From contig CAXGTL010000013.1 of the NCBI GenBank assembly GCA_964012725.1, positions 1 through 28,538 on the forward strand: DNA of 28,538 bases, written 5' to 3'. Under the pieces are notes generated by a model that worked only from the letters and a program-made list of their open reading frames with translations, made no database searches and was not told where the DNA came from. A program made the translations under genes and the position numbers. This document shows, one piece after another, positions 7,826 to 14,729 of the stretch; within the stretch, counting starts at the first letter, position 1; the number at the start of each line of letters is the position of its first letter. This DNA comes from CAXGTL01 sp964012725. GTDB taxonomy: Archaea; Nanobdellota; Nanobdellia; Woesearchaeales; CAXGTL01.

Positions 7826-8297
7826 AGTAAAGTATTATTGTTCCAATAAAAAACCAGATGTAGTTTATTAGTAGAAGTTTTGTAATTTTCCAATTATTTT
7901 TGTGTATATGTTTAATTCTGAAGTTGATTGATACGAATATTGTATATATAAATAATAATGATGATATGATTAAAAATGCATCTTCATTTGTAGTGCTAAG
8001 ATAAAATAAAATTGATAAAAGTAAGTATGTAAATTGAGGTTTTAATTTAAATTCTAAAAAATAAAATACTAATATTGCCATTGTTGTTAATAAATAAACT
8101 TTATTTATGTACAAAAATGTTAAACTAAAGAAAATAATTAAGTAGAAAAGAATGTGTTCTGTGATTTTAAAATATTTTTTACCAGGTTTGAGTTCTTCTG
8201 GAGAAATTATTGCTAAGATTAAACCTATGAATAAGCCGATTGTTATTGTTAATGATGTTAGTGTGTAAGTTACTACCTCCACTCTGAATGCCCCCAT
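7815..8297 (-). CDS. Polytopic membrane protein of unknown function
   Basis: A 160-residue protein with about five hydrophobic segments (near residues 13-30, 47-66, 68-84, 92-118 and 138-158) and short charged linkers such as SPEELKPGKKYFK. The ATG at 8297 lies inside the end of the Dph2-like gene, overlapping by 25 nt in another frame; a GTG at 8282 is an alternative start. There is no better ATG after the GGAGG at 8277-8281, which may be part of coding sequence rather than a ribosome site. The two are evidently one transcript. I do not recognise the family. Confidence 0.7.
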   Translation of the reverse strand: MGAFRVEVVTYTLTSLTITIGLFIGLILAIISPEELKPGKKYFKITEHILFYLIIFFSLTFLYINKVYLLTTMAILVFYFLEFKLKPQFTYLLLSILFYLSTTNEDAFLIISSLLFIYTIFVSINFRIKHIHKNNWKITKLLLINYIWFFIGTIILYFTI

Positions 8298-8527
8298 TGT
8301 ATTAATAAATCAACATCTGCTTTTGGTATGTCACATGCACCAAAACATGAACCAAGCCAAGTAATAACTTTTGCATTTGTTTTGTTTTCTATTTCTTTTT
8401 GTATTTCTTGTGCTTTTGGTTTTAATCCATCTGGTAATTGGATGAGAACTTTATTTACTTTGTTCTTCTTTATTTCAGTTATTACTTTGTCTAGTTCTAA
8501 GTTATAGTTCATTGTAATATTAGGCAT
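8273..8527 (-). CDS. Diphthamide synthase Dph2, N-terminal domain only
   Basis: The 84 residues align by eye with the first domain of archaeal Dph2, the radical SAM-like enzyme that transfers 3-amino-3-carboxypropyl to a histidine of elongation factor 2: NYNLELDKVITEI, VLIQLPDGLK, GSCFGACDIP with Cys61 and Cys65, and DLLIQWGHSEW. Full Dph2 is about 330-340 residues with three similar domains, each giving one cysteine to the 4Fe-4S cluster; only the first is here. The stop codon follows directly and the next gene starts inside the frame, with no later Dph2 sequence in any frame downstream. It is either a decayed remnant, one piece of a split enzyme, or a reduced protein with another role. A TTTATATATA element lies just upstream; the second Met (8512) is also a possible start. 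Confidence 0.75.
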   Translation of the reverse strand: MPNITMNYNLELDKVITEIKKNKVNKVLIQLPDGLKPKAQEIQKEIENKTNAKVITWLGSCFGACDIPKADVDLLIQWGHSEWR

Positions 8528-8552
8528 TTTTAAATTATATATAAATCTTTTC

Positions 8553-8732
8553 TTAATTGATTGTTTTTTCTAATCCATTATAGAAGGCATTATATGTTTG
8601 GCAGAAATCTGAATGTTGTGCATTTAAATCTTTGATTTTTCTAAAAGGTATATTTCCATATTTATTAACTAAATATGTAAAAAAACTATTCATTTGGTCA
8701 GGATTTTTAAATTCTAATTTTACATTTATCAT
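8553..8732 (-). CDS. Small hypothetical protein (59 aa)
   Basis: A 59-residue protein starting MINVKLEFKNPDQMNSFF, with a strand then helix pattern at the N-terminus (VKLEFKNPDQMNSFFTYLVNKYG) and a single Cys. I chose the ATG at 8732 because GAGTGAG lies 5-6 nt ahead of it; a GTG at 8741 would add three residues and overlap the upstream stop. It is the last of four tiny genes read in the same direction, 5 nt after the preceding stop. No family is recognised. Confidence 0.6.
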   Translation of the reverse strand: MINVKLEFKNPDQMNSFFTYLVNKYGNIPFRKIKDLNAQHSDFCQTYNAFYNGLEKTIN

Positions 8733-8737
8733 AATTC

Positions 8738-8887
8738 TCACTCAAATACATCAATATCATTCATAATAATATCTAATTCAAAGTTATCAAGTTTATCTTT
8801 GTTTAATAAAGATTTAAGATCTTTTCTTTTAACTTCTTCTTCTTTGTTTTTCTTTTTTAATTCTTCTTTCACATTAATAGTAGTCAT
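8738..8887 (-). CDS. Small charged hypothetical protein (49 aa)
   Basis: A 49-residue frame from ATG 8887, starting MTTINVKEELKKKNK and ending in an acidic ELDIIMNDIDVFE tail. The first half is strongly basic and helical, the end acidic. Its start overlaps the upstream gene's stop as ATGA, a tight arrangement that supports it being a real gene despite its size. No domain is recognised. Confidence 0.55.
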   Translation of the reverse strand: MTTINVKEELKKKNKEEEVKRKDLKSLLNKDKLDNFELDIIMNDIDVFE

Positions 8888-9051
8888 TTTTCTAATTGTT
8901 CAATTCTTTTCTCTAATTGTCTTACTTTTTGGCATAATTTCTTTTGATTTGTGATTATAATATTAAACCATTCAAAAACATAACTTTTGAAATCCATTAT
9001 ATCCTTTTTTACTTGTTTGAATGAGTTTATTGTGTTTGTTCTAAAAGTCAT
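8884..9051 (-). CDS. Small coiled-coil protein (55 aa)
   Basis: A 55-residue frame from ATG 9051. The middle (MDFKSYVFEWFNIIITNQKK) is amphipathic and the last 16 residues (KVRQLEKRIEQLEK) form two clear leucine/isoleucine heptads of a short coiled coil. It overlaps its neighbours on both sides (GCATGA upstream, ATGA downstream), which implies coupled translation. Probably an oligomerising or partner-binding peptide. No family assignment. Confidence 0.6.
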   Translation of the reverse strand: MTFRTNTINSFKQVKKDIMDFKSYVFEWFNIIITNQKKLCQKVRQLEKRIEQLEK

Positions 9052-9170
9052 GCTAACACCTTTTCTGCTGATTCATTAATAAAAGTGTTTTTTCTACATC
9101 TTTTACAAAGTTCTTGCTTAACAATTCTTTTTGCTCCGCATTCTTTACATTTTCCGTTTTCTGCTATCAT
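9048..9170 (-). CDS. Mini zinc-ribbon protein (40 aa)
   Basis: A 40-residue frame from ATG 9170 with GAGGT about 9 nt upstream. Cys8-x2-Cys11 and Cys22-x2-Cys25 (CKECGAK and LCKRC) form a compact treble-clef or zinc-ribbon-like metal site with basic residues between, suited to binding nucleic acid or protein. It heads a set of four tiny overlapping genes and has a TATA-like TTATAAAAC around 9222-9230. Function unknown. Confidence 0.65.
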   Translation of the reverse strand: MIAENGKCKECGAKRIVKQELCKRCRKNTFINESAEKVLA

Positions 9171-9260
9171 TGTATATTACCTCGTTTAGTTCATTTATTA
9201 ATAGTAAATATTAAATTAGTTTGTTTTATAACTATTTGGTGATGATTTCTACTATATAAA

Positions 9261-9320
9261 GGTTTCGGAAATTGTTATGCAATTTTAGAAGCCTTTATGC
9301 TCAAAAATCTATGATTTTTG
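9261..9320 (-). repeat. Double-hairpin element, probable diverged copy of the AGCATGAT repeat
   Basis: Two stem-loops lie back to back: 9261-9274 pairs with 9280-9293 (14 positions, one mismatch, TTATG loop) and CAAAAATC at 9302-9309 pairs with GATTTTTG at 9313-9320 (perfect, 3-nt loop). Read on the minus strand the order is 8-bp stem with 3-nt loop, spacer AGCATAAA, then the longer stem. The spacer has the same 8-nt length and first five bases as the AGCATGAT spacer of the two better copies. The rest of 9171-9432 holds no gene I can support. Confidence 0.5.
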
Positions 9321-9432
9321 TTGTATAAATGTTTTGGTTTAAGAACTAAAGATTTAACCATTAGAAGAGCTGAAATGCATTAATTCAAGTGTTTAAAGAG
9401 TTTAGAATAAGTGTTTTTAAGGTTGAAATTGC

Positions 9433-9741
9433 TTATTTAGAAGCTTTCTTAGACTTATACATGAACCTCATATGCTTTTTACAGTTTAAGCAAGTATATA
9501 CTACCCTTCTACCCTTACCTTTGCCTTGTAGCCTTATTCTGCTATTCTTGCTATTCAAATATGTATAGCAATGTTTACAATATTGTCGTTTAAAGGCTCT
9601 AGGTACTGGAATCTGAGCTTTCATAGCTATTTTCCTTGCTAATTTCACATATCTATTTGAAAGAGATTGTTCTTTAGCTTGCTTTGCTTGCTTGAATAAT
9701 TGCTTTATTCTTTGCTTTGCTATGAGTTGTTTTTGGTTCAT
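9433..9741 (-). CDS. rnp4: RNase P protein component 4 (Rpp21/Rnp4)
   Basis: A 102-residue basic protein matching the Rpp21/Rpr2 family, a protein subunit of archaeal RNase P that trims the 5' leader from pre-tRNA. Two long N-terminal helices (residues 1-45, rich in Lys, Gln, Arg, with SNRYVKLARKIAMK) are followed by a zinc ribbon with Cys55-x2-Cys58 (QYCKHCYTYL) and Cys84-x2-Cys87 (YTCLNCKKHMRF). Length and order fit the family. It binds the specificity domain together with Rpp29. The RNA subunit is encoded about 9 kb away in the same window. The divergent gap to the coiled-coil gene holds TATA-like elements for both directions. Confidence 0.9.
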   Translation of the reverse strand: MNQKQLIAKQRIKQLFKQAKQAKEQSLSNRYVKLARKIAMKAQIPVPRAFKRQYCKHCYTYLNSKNSRIRLQGKGKGRRVVYTCLNCKKHMRFMYKSKKASK

Positions 9742-9815
9742 ATAAATTGTATTTAGTCAAAGATATATAAACATGTTGACAAAAATATATAAAGAATAAA
9801 AGAATACCACTAAAT

Positions 9816-11078
9816 ATGTTCAAAAAAATCATGAATTTGTTCAAAACAAAGCAAGAAATAGAGATGGATGTGAGTGAGCTAGTACAGTGGCTTAAGGATA
9901 AGAATTCTAATTCCAGAGTATCTCTTGAACCAGTATGTAAAGAAATGTTAAGTGATATAAAAGAGTACTTAGGTGAGTTTAAACAGAATTGTGATGACCT
10001 TGCAAAAGCTGAAATCAAAGATAAAGATAAGATTGAACAAAGAATTGTTACAGTAGTATTAGGAAATAGAAAAAGTTTTGTTAATCAAAGTGATTTTTTC
10101 TTAAAAAGAATAAATCCCCCTAATTATGAAGATGTTGATCAATCTATAGAATTTAGTATAAACCTAAAAACAGAGCTAGATAATTTTGCAAAAATCACTC
10201 AAAAAAGTTTTTACACATCTCAACATTTATTTTACAAAGAAGTTGAAAATTTAAAGAAAACAATAAGTAAAATCTCTAAACTAAGTAATAATTTTGATAA
10301 ACGAGTAACTATAAGTAAAATTGGTCAAATAAAAGATTTTGAAAATAATATTAACATGTTTAAAAATTCAATAGATACAAAAGATTCTATGTTAAAAGAT
10401 CTGGAACAATTAAAAACTAGTTTAGAACAAATTAAAAATAATAAAGAAAAGAATTTAGAAAGAATTGAACAAATGAAAGTATCTCCTAATTATAAAGATT
10501 ATCAAGAATGTCAGAAAAAATTAGACAAATTACTTCTTGAAATTAAAAAACACAAACTTAAATTAGACCATAACTTTGCTGTCATAGATTATGCTTTAAA
10601 AAAATATACAAAAATCGCTGACGAAGAATTTAAATTAATAAATGCTTATCAAACAGATGCATTTGATGCTTTATTGCAAGATAAAGATCTGGAGATTCTT
10701 GAAGTTTTACAAAAAATAACTAAAAAAGTTTTAGATAATGAATTAGTCTTGAAAGATTCTAAAAAACAAAAAATACTTGCAGAAGTTAATATAATTAATA
10801 GAGATTATTTAGGAAAATTAATAGAAGAATATGAAATATTAGACAAAAATAAAAACAAAATTCAAGAAGAAGTTGATAATAATAAAATTACTCAAGAAAT
10901 CCAAGAATGTGAAGAAGAAATTACAAATTGTGATAAAGAAATAGAATTTATAGAAAAGAATATAAATAATGTCAACAAAAATATAAATAAGATAGATTAT
11001 TCAGAAATGATAGGAGTTATTGAAAAAGAGTTTGATGCTGTCTTTGATATTAATCTTAAACTAAAAAATGATACATGA
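9816..11078 (+). CDS. Long coiled-coil protein of unknown function
   Basis: A 420-residue, highly charged, almost wholly helical protein. From about residue 110 to 400 there are repeated heptads (for example MLKDLEQLKTSLEQIKNNKEKNLERIEQ and CEEEITNCDKEIEFIEKNINNVNKNINKID), so an extended coiled coil or rod is expected. No Walker motifs, signal or membrane segment are seen, so it is not an SMC ATPase. The N-terminus (MFKKIMNLFKTKQEIEM) is short and amphipathic and could be a membrane-touching helix. It overlaps the NIP7-like gene by 11 nt, so the two are co-expressed. A TATA-like ATATATAAAG lies about 28-38 nt before the ATG. Confidence 0.75.
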   Translation: MFKKIMNLFKTKQEIEMDVSELVQWLKDKNSNSRVSLEPVCKEMLSDIKEYLGEFKQNCDDLAKAEIKDKDKIEQRIVTVVLGNRKSFVNQSDFFLKRINPPNYEDVDQSIEFSINLKTELDNFAKITQKSFYTSQHLFYKEVENLKKTISKISKLSNNFDKRVTISKIGQIKDFENNINMFKNSIDTKDSMLKDLEQLKTSLEQIKNNKEKNLERIEQMKVSPNYKDYQECQKKLDKLLLEIKKHKLKLDHNFAVIDYALKKYTKIADEEFKLINAYQTDAFDALLQDKDLEILEVLQKITKKVLDNELVLKDSKKQKILAEVNIINRDYLGKLIEEYEILDKNKNKIQEEVDNNKITQEIQECEEEITNCDKEIEFIEKNINNVNKNINKIDYSEMIGVIEKEFDAVFDINLKLKNDT

Positions 11079-11493
11079 ATTTATTAACAAATACACTTCA
11101 AAAGATGTAGAAAATATTATTAATATTGGTAGAAAATATTATTTAGTTAATTCTTCTTTAGTAGATATTAAAGACAAAGTTGGTGAAGAAGTGTTTAGCA
11201 TAGGAGTTTATTTAGGTGAAGTAAAAAATAACAAGTTTATGGCAAGTATTGAGTTAATAAATATATTATCTAAATTATCTGATAAAAAGATTGTTGTTAA
11301 TGATAAAGCTGAGTGGTTATTTGTGTGTGGCAGAGATATATTTAAAAAAAGTATACTTTCTGGTAATGTGAAATCTGGTAAAGAATATTTTGTGCAAAAT
11401 TCTAAAGATGAAAACCTAGGTTTAGGTAAGTTTAATGGCGATGTTGTTAAGAATATTGTTGATAAAGGAATGTATTTGAGAATGGAAAAGTGA
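11068..11493 (+). CDS. NIP7-like PUA-domain RNA-binding protein
   Basis: A 141-residue protein with two parts. Residues about 1-85 resemble the pre-PUA domain of NIP7 (UPF0113): VYLGEVKNNKFMASIELINILSKL, then KIVVNDKAEWLFVCGRDIFKKSI. Residues about 86-141 resemble the PUA domain, with EYFVQNSKDENLGLGKF and the terminal DKGMYLRMEK, matching the usual dvGeYLR ending. NIP7 binds RNA and in eukaryotes helps assemble the large ribosomal subunit; archaeal copies are thought to act in rRNA processing. Slightly shorter than usual. It begins 11 nt inside the preceding coiled-coil gene in another frame. Confidence 0.8.
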   Translation: MIHEFINKYTSKDVENIINIGRKYYLVNSSLVDIKDKVGEEVFSIGVYLGEVKNNKFMASIELINILSKLSDKKIVVNDKAEWLFVCGRDIFKKSILSGNVKSGKEYFVQNSKDENLGLGKFNGDVVKNIVDKGMYLRMEK

Positions 11494-11517
11494 TTTAATT
11501 CTTAATATAATTAATTA

Positions 11518-13437
11518 TCACCTACCCTTCTGAAACTCATACAACCCATTCACTTCTTTCAAAGTTGCAATCTCAGAAATTGGTTTATCATGCCTTAACA
11601 TCATGATTCTTGGGAAACGTAATGCATATCCTGATGAATATGTTGTTGATTTTTGTATTTCTTCATAATTAAGTTCAACAATGATCTCAGGTTTTACTTT
11701 TACTGATTTACCTTTCTCTGATATAATTAATGGTTTTAGTAATTGTGTTAATTCTTCAAATGTAACATCTTCATCTACTTCTTTTTTCTCCTTTATACCA
11801 GTTCCAACCTTACCAATTTCTAGAATATTTCCATCTTTATCTTGACATGCAAGAATAAAGCTAGCTAACCATTTAGAACGTTTACCTTCGCCCCAGATTG
11901 CACCAACAATAACTAAATCTAATTCTTTCATAACAGGTTTTACTTTCATTCCATAGCCAACTCTTGCTCCTGGTTTGTAAGGTGCATCTAGTTTTTTAGC
12001 CATAACACCTTCTTCACCTACTTTCAAAGCTTCATCGTAGAATGCTTGAGCTTTTTTCAAATCAGATGTTATTAATTGTTTTGCAATATTAATCTTATGT
12101 TTGGTTGGCTTAACTATATGTTCAATATGTTTTCTTCTTTTTTCAAAATCTTCTGTAAGAAGTGATTTTCTATTTAATTCTAAAATATCAAACACATGAA
12201 ATGTAACTGGAACTTTTTTAATTATTTCATCAATATTATGTTTTCTTTTTATTCTTTGAGATATTTTTTGGAAAGGTAAATATTTTTTAGTCTTAGGATC
12301 TATACCAAGAACTTCACCATCTATGATAAAGTCTTTTGATTTTACATTGGTTTTAATTATTTCAACAATGTCTGGGAATTGTTTAGTAACATTTTCTAAT
12401 CTTCGTGTGAATAAAATAATTTTGTCTTTATTCCTATGAACCAAAAGTCTGAATCCATCATATTTATATTCAAATGCACATGGTTTTCCTAACTTATCAA
12501 ACGCATCTTCTAAATCCAATGCTTTTGGAAACAACATTACTTTTACAGGATTTCCTGGTGTTAATGATAAGTTTTTTAATCCGTTTATTCCTTTTTCTTT
12601 TGCAAGCTTTGTAACAATTGCTAAGTCATTTGTTAAATCAATTGCATGCTGTACTTTTTCTGTTAAAGAATTATATATTTCCCTTGCAATCTTTTCATCA
12701 GGAGCTTGTATTAGTTCATATTTAGATAAATTGTTCTTGTTTAATTGTTTTGGATCATTTATTTTTAGAACTGATAGTTTTTTATGTTCATATTTCTCTT
12801 TTATATTTAATTCTTTATCACAACTTAAACAATTCTTTGTTTTTGGAACAAATTGTTTACAATGTTCACAATAAAAGAAAACTTTTTCTACAGGAGGGAA
12901 AAAAGCCCAAACAATTGCATCCCTTAAACTACCTTCACCAACACCAATCCTCATTTCTTCTGTAATTGTTCTTACAATATACTTTGCTTCATCAGGTTTT
13001 GCACTTGTAAGTAATTCTGATATTAGTTTTAGTTTAATATCTTGTGAACCAGTGCCTGTGATTGTTGATAATTTCTTTATATTGTTAAAAACTTTTTTAA
13101 TTGTTAAGTTTGTTGAAAAAAGTGTAGCTTGTTTCTTTTTCTTTGTTAAAGATTCAGCAACATTACCAATACCACCTAGTTTTTTCCATTCTTTGATGAT
13201 TTTGTCTTGAGTTATGCCAGTTGCAATGTTAAGTGCTTTTGCAACTAGTTTTGATGAAACACCTATCTTTGTCTGGTCATAGGATGGAAAAACTTTGCCT
13301 TGCAATAATAACATGATGATGTCTAAGTCTTCGGTTTTTGTTTTCTTTAGAAACTCAGCTATGTAGTAAGTCTTGTTTAGCCTCTTTGATGTTGAGTCTA
13401 GTTTTTCATAGAGTTCGACTAGGTGAGAGTATTGCAT
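11518..13437 (-). CDS. lig: ATP-dependent DNA ligase with an inserted zinc ribbon
   Basis: A 639-residue ligase. The catalytic lysine is Lys325 in EYKYDGFR; other nucleotidyltransferase motifs follow (FTRRLENVT, DFIIDGEVLGID, FHVFDILEL, GEEGVMAKKLDAPYKPG, DLVIVGAIWGEGKR) and an OB-fold ends the chain. Archaeal ligases are usually about 560 residues. The excess is mostly an insertion of about 75 residues (about 184-260) in the N-terminal DNA-binding domain, between SLRDAIVWAF and HAIDLTNDLA, with Cys190-x2-Cys193 and Cys203-x2-Cys206. I start at ATG 13437 rather than 13488: the family begins M.YSHL.ELYEKL, and a TTATATATTT box about 28 nt ahead suggests a leaderless message beginning there. 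It joins nicks in DNA replication and repair. Confidence 0.95.
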   Translation of the reverse strand: MQYSHLVELYEKLDSTSKRLNKTYYIAEFLKKTKTEDLDIIMLLLQGKVFPSYDQTKIGVSSKLVAKALNIATGITQDKIIKEWKKLGGIGNVAESLTKKKKQATLFSTNLTIKKVFNNIKKLSTITGTGSQDIKLKLISELLTSAKPDEAKYIVRTITEEMRIGVGEGSLRDAIVWAFFPPVEKVFFYCEHCKQFVPKTKNCLSCDKELNIKEKYEHKKLSVLKINDPKQLNKNNLSKYELIQAPDEKIAREIYNSLTEKVQHAIDLTNDLAIVTKLAKEKGINGLKNLSLTPGNPVKVMLFPKALDLEDAFDKLGKPCAFEYKYDGFRLLVHRNKDKIILFTRRLENVTKQFPDIVEIIKTNVKSKDFIIDGEVLGIDPKTKKYLPFQKISQRIKRKHNIDEIIKKVPVTFHVFDILELNRKSLLTEDFEKRRKHIEHIVKPTKHKINIAKQLITSDLKKAQAFYDEALKVGEEGVMAKKLDAPYKPGARVGYGMKVKPVMKELDLVIVGAIWGEGKRSKWLASFILACQDKDGNILEIGKVGTGIKEKKEVDEDVTFEELTQLLKPLIISEKGKSVKVKPEIIVELNYEEIQKSTTYSSGYALRFPRIMMLRHDKPISEIATLKEVNGLYEFQKGR

Positions 13438-13459
13438 GTATGGAAATAAGCAGGTTTTG

Positions 13460-13470
13460 TTTATATATTT
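13460..13470 (-). promoter_or_regulatory. TATA box of the DNA ligase gene
   Basis: AAATATATAA on the minus strand is centred about 28 nt upstream of ATG 13437. That is the archaeal TATA-to-start distance, so transcription probably begins at or next to the ATG. It lies inside the longer possible reading frame that would start at 13488 and so argues against that start. Confidence 0.55.
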
Positions 13471-13485
13471 TGTGTATTTAAGTTC

Positions 13486-13597
13486 CATCCAAAAATCCTA
13501 TTCCGCTTTCTCGCTTTACTCAAAAGCTTCATCTGGCCATGCCATCAATTTCTTTGAAATTAATGACATTGAAGGCACAGACGAATGTTTTGAATGG
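13486..13597. repeat. Intergenic hairpin repeat, family 1, copy A
   Basis: This stretch shares blocks in the same order with 18931-19100: CATC(C/T)AAAAATCCTA, a CTTTACTCA-like block, TGGCCATGCCAT, GGCA, and a GCACAG...TTTTGAATG end. Between the blocks the sequences differ but form local hairpins in both copies: here GCTTT 13513-13517 with AAAGC 13523-13527, and AATTTC 13547-13552 with GAAATT 13556-13561, extended by CAT/ATG after one mismatch. It fills the gap between the divergent DNA ligase and permease genes. Confidence 0.65.
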
Positions 13598-13676
13598 AGT
13601 TATTCATTCCGAAACATATATATACCACTAAACTAATGAATATATAACTAATATATAATTATAATAAAAAAAGTAG

Positions 13677-14666
13677 GTGATTAAAGTAAAACCTAGACAA
13701 ATCAAACAAATACTTGCAACAATTGTCATTGTAATTGTAGCTGCGTTTGTGTTATATGCTTTATTACCTTATGTATCAGCATTTGCAGGTGCTTTGATCT
13801 TATTTGCATTATTATATCCTGTTAATAAATTCTTTAGAAAAAAGATTGGTAAAAAGTTCTCAGCATTATTATGTATCTTATTATCAATATTAATCATTGT
13901 TTTTCCATTATTCTTAATATCAAATATGTTAATTAATGAAGTTTCAGTAGTTGCAAAAGACACAGAATTCATTGAGGGTGCAATAAAACAAGTAAATGAT
14001 GAAATTAATGTTCAAGAATATTTTTCTGAGATAAGCACATATATTAAGCAAGGAATAAAAACAACTGCAAATGCTTTTTTTGGATCTATTATACATTTTG
14101 CTGTAGCATCAATCATATTATATTTTGCATTATTCTTTATGTTATTACAATCTGACCATTTTATAAAAATAATTGAAAAACATTTACCATTTAATGAAAA
14201 AAATTCAAAAATATTAATGAATGAATTTGTTAATGTTACAAAATCAACTGTAATTGGAATGGGATTGATAGCCATTATACAAGGATTGTTATTAGGATTT
14301 GGATTTTGGATCCTTGGTATACAAGGAGCAGTGTTCTGGGGCTTTGTTGGAGCAGTATTATCATTCTTACCAATAGTTGGTGTAAGTGTAATTTGGATTC
14401 CAACAGTATTGTATCAATTATTTATAGGTAATTATTTTGCTGGAATTGGTTTATTATTATGGGCTTTGGTAGTGATAACTGGTTCTGATTATTTGTTAAG
14501 GCCGTATATATCAAAGAAAATAGCTAAATTGCATCCATTGATTACATTGATTGGTGTGTTTATTGGTATTCCATTTTTTGGAATATTTGGTATATTACTT
14601 GGACCTTTGTTATTGTCTTACTTATTCTTATTGATTAAGATGTATGGTGAAGAATATTTGGGTTAA
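13677..14666 (+). CDS. AI-2E/PerM-family membrane permease
   Basis: A 329-residue protein with seven or eight hydrophobic segments in the AI-2E (UPF0118, PerM) pattern: two helices at the N-terminus, a soluble stretch (about residues 85-140) with a helical segment, then a run of glycine-rich helices including GFVGAVLSFLPIVGVSVIWIPT, DYLLRPYISKK and a PLITLIGVFIGIPFFGIFGILLGP block typical of this family. Members export small molecules or act in ion/proton antiport; the substrate here is not known. The start is GTG at 13677, ahead of ATTAAAGTAAAACC; AGGTG next to it could be part of the ribosome site. It is transcribed alone. Confidence 0.88.
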   Translation: MIKVKPRQIKQILATIVIVIVAAFVLYALLPYVSAFAGALILFALLYPVNKFFRKKIGKKFSALLCILLSILIIVFPLFLISNMLINEVSVVAKDTEFIEGAIKQVNDEINVQEYFSEISTYIKQGIKTTANAFFGSIIHFAVASIILYFALFFMLLQSDHFIKIIEKHLPFNEKNSKILMNEFVNVTKSTVIGMGLIAIIQGLLLGFGFWILGIQGAVFWGFVGAVLSFLPIVGVSVIWIPTVLYQLFIGNYFAGIGLLLWALVVITGSDYLLRPYISKKIAKLHPLITLIGVFIGIPFFGIFGILLGPLLLSYLFLLIKMYGEEYLG

Positions 14667-14729
14667 ATTGTTACTTTTTAGGGGTAAAAATAGAAACATT
14701 TATAAAGGAAAATTACAACCCTATTTAAT

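Noticed and set aside
9239..9245. GTGATGA matching a box C motif, hence a possible C/D guide RNA
   Set aside because: No CTGA box D at the usual 50-60 nt distance and no internal D'/C' pair.
13438..13488. Longer DNA ligase start at ATG 13488 (17 extra residues)
   Set aside because: The TATA box lies within it, and ligases begin at the M.YSHL segment encoded from 13437.
13436..13636. Plus-strand frame of 66 codons
   Set aside because: It runs antisense to the ligase start and through the repeat; no promoter or protein-like pattern.
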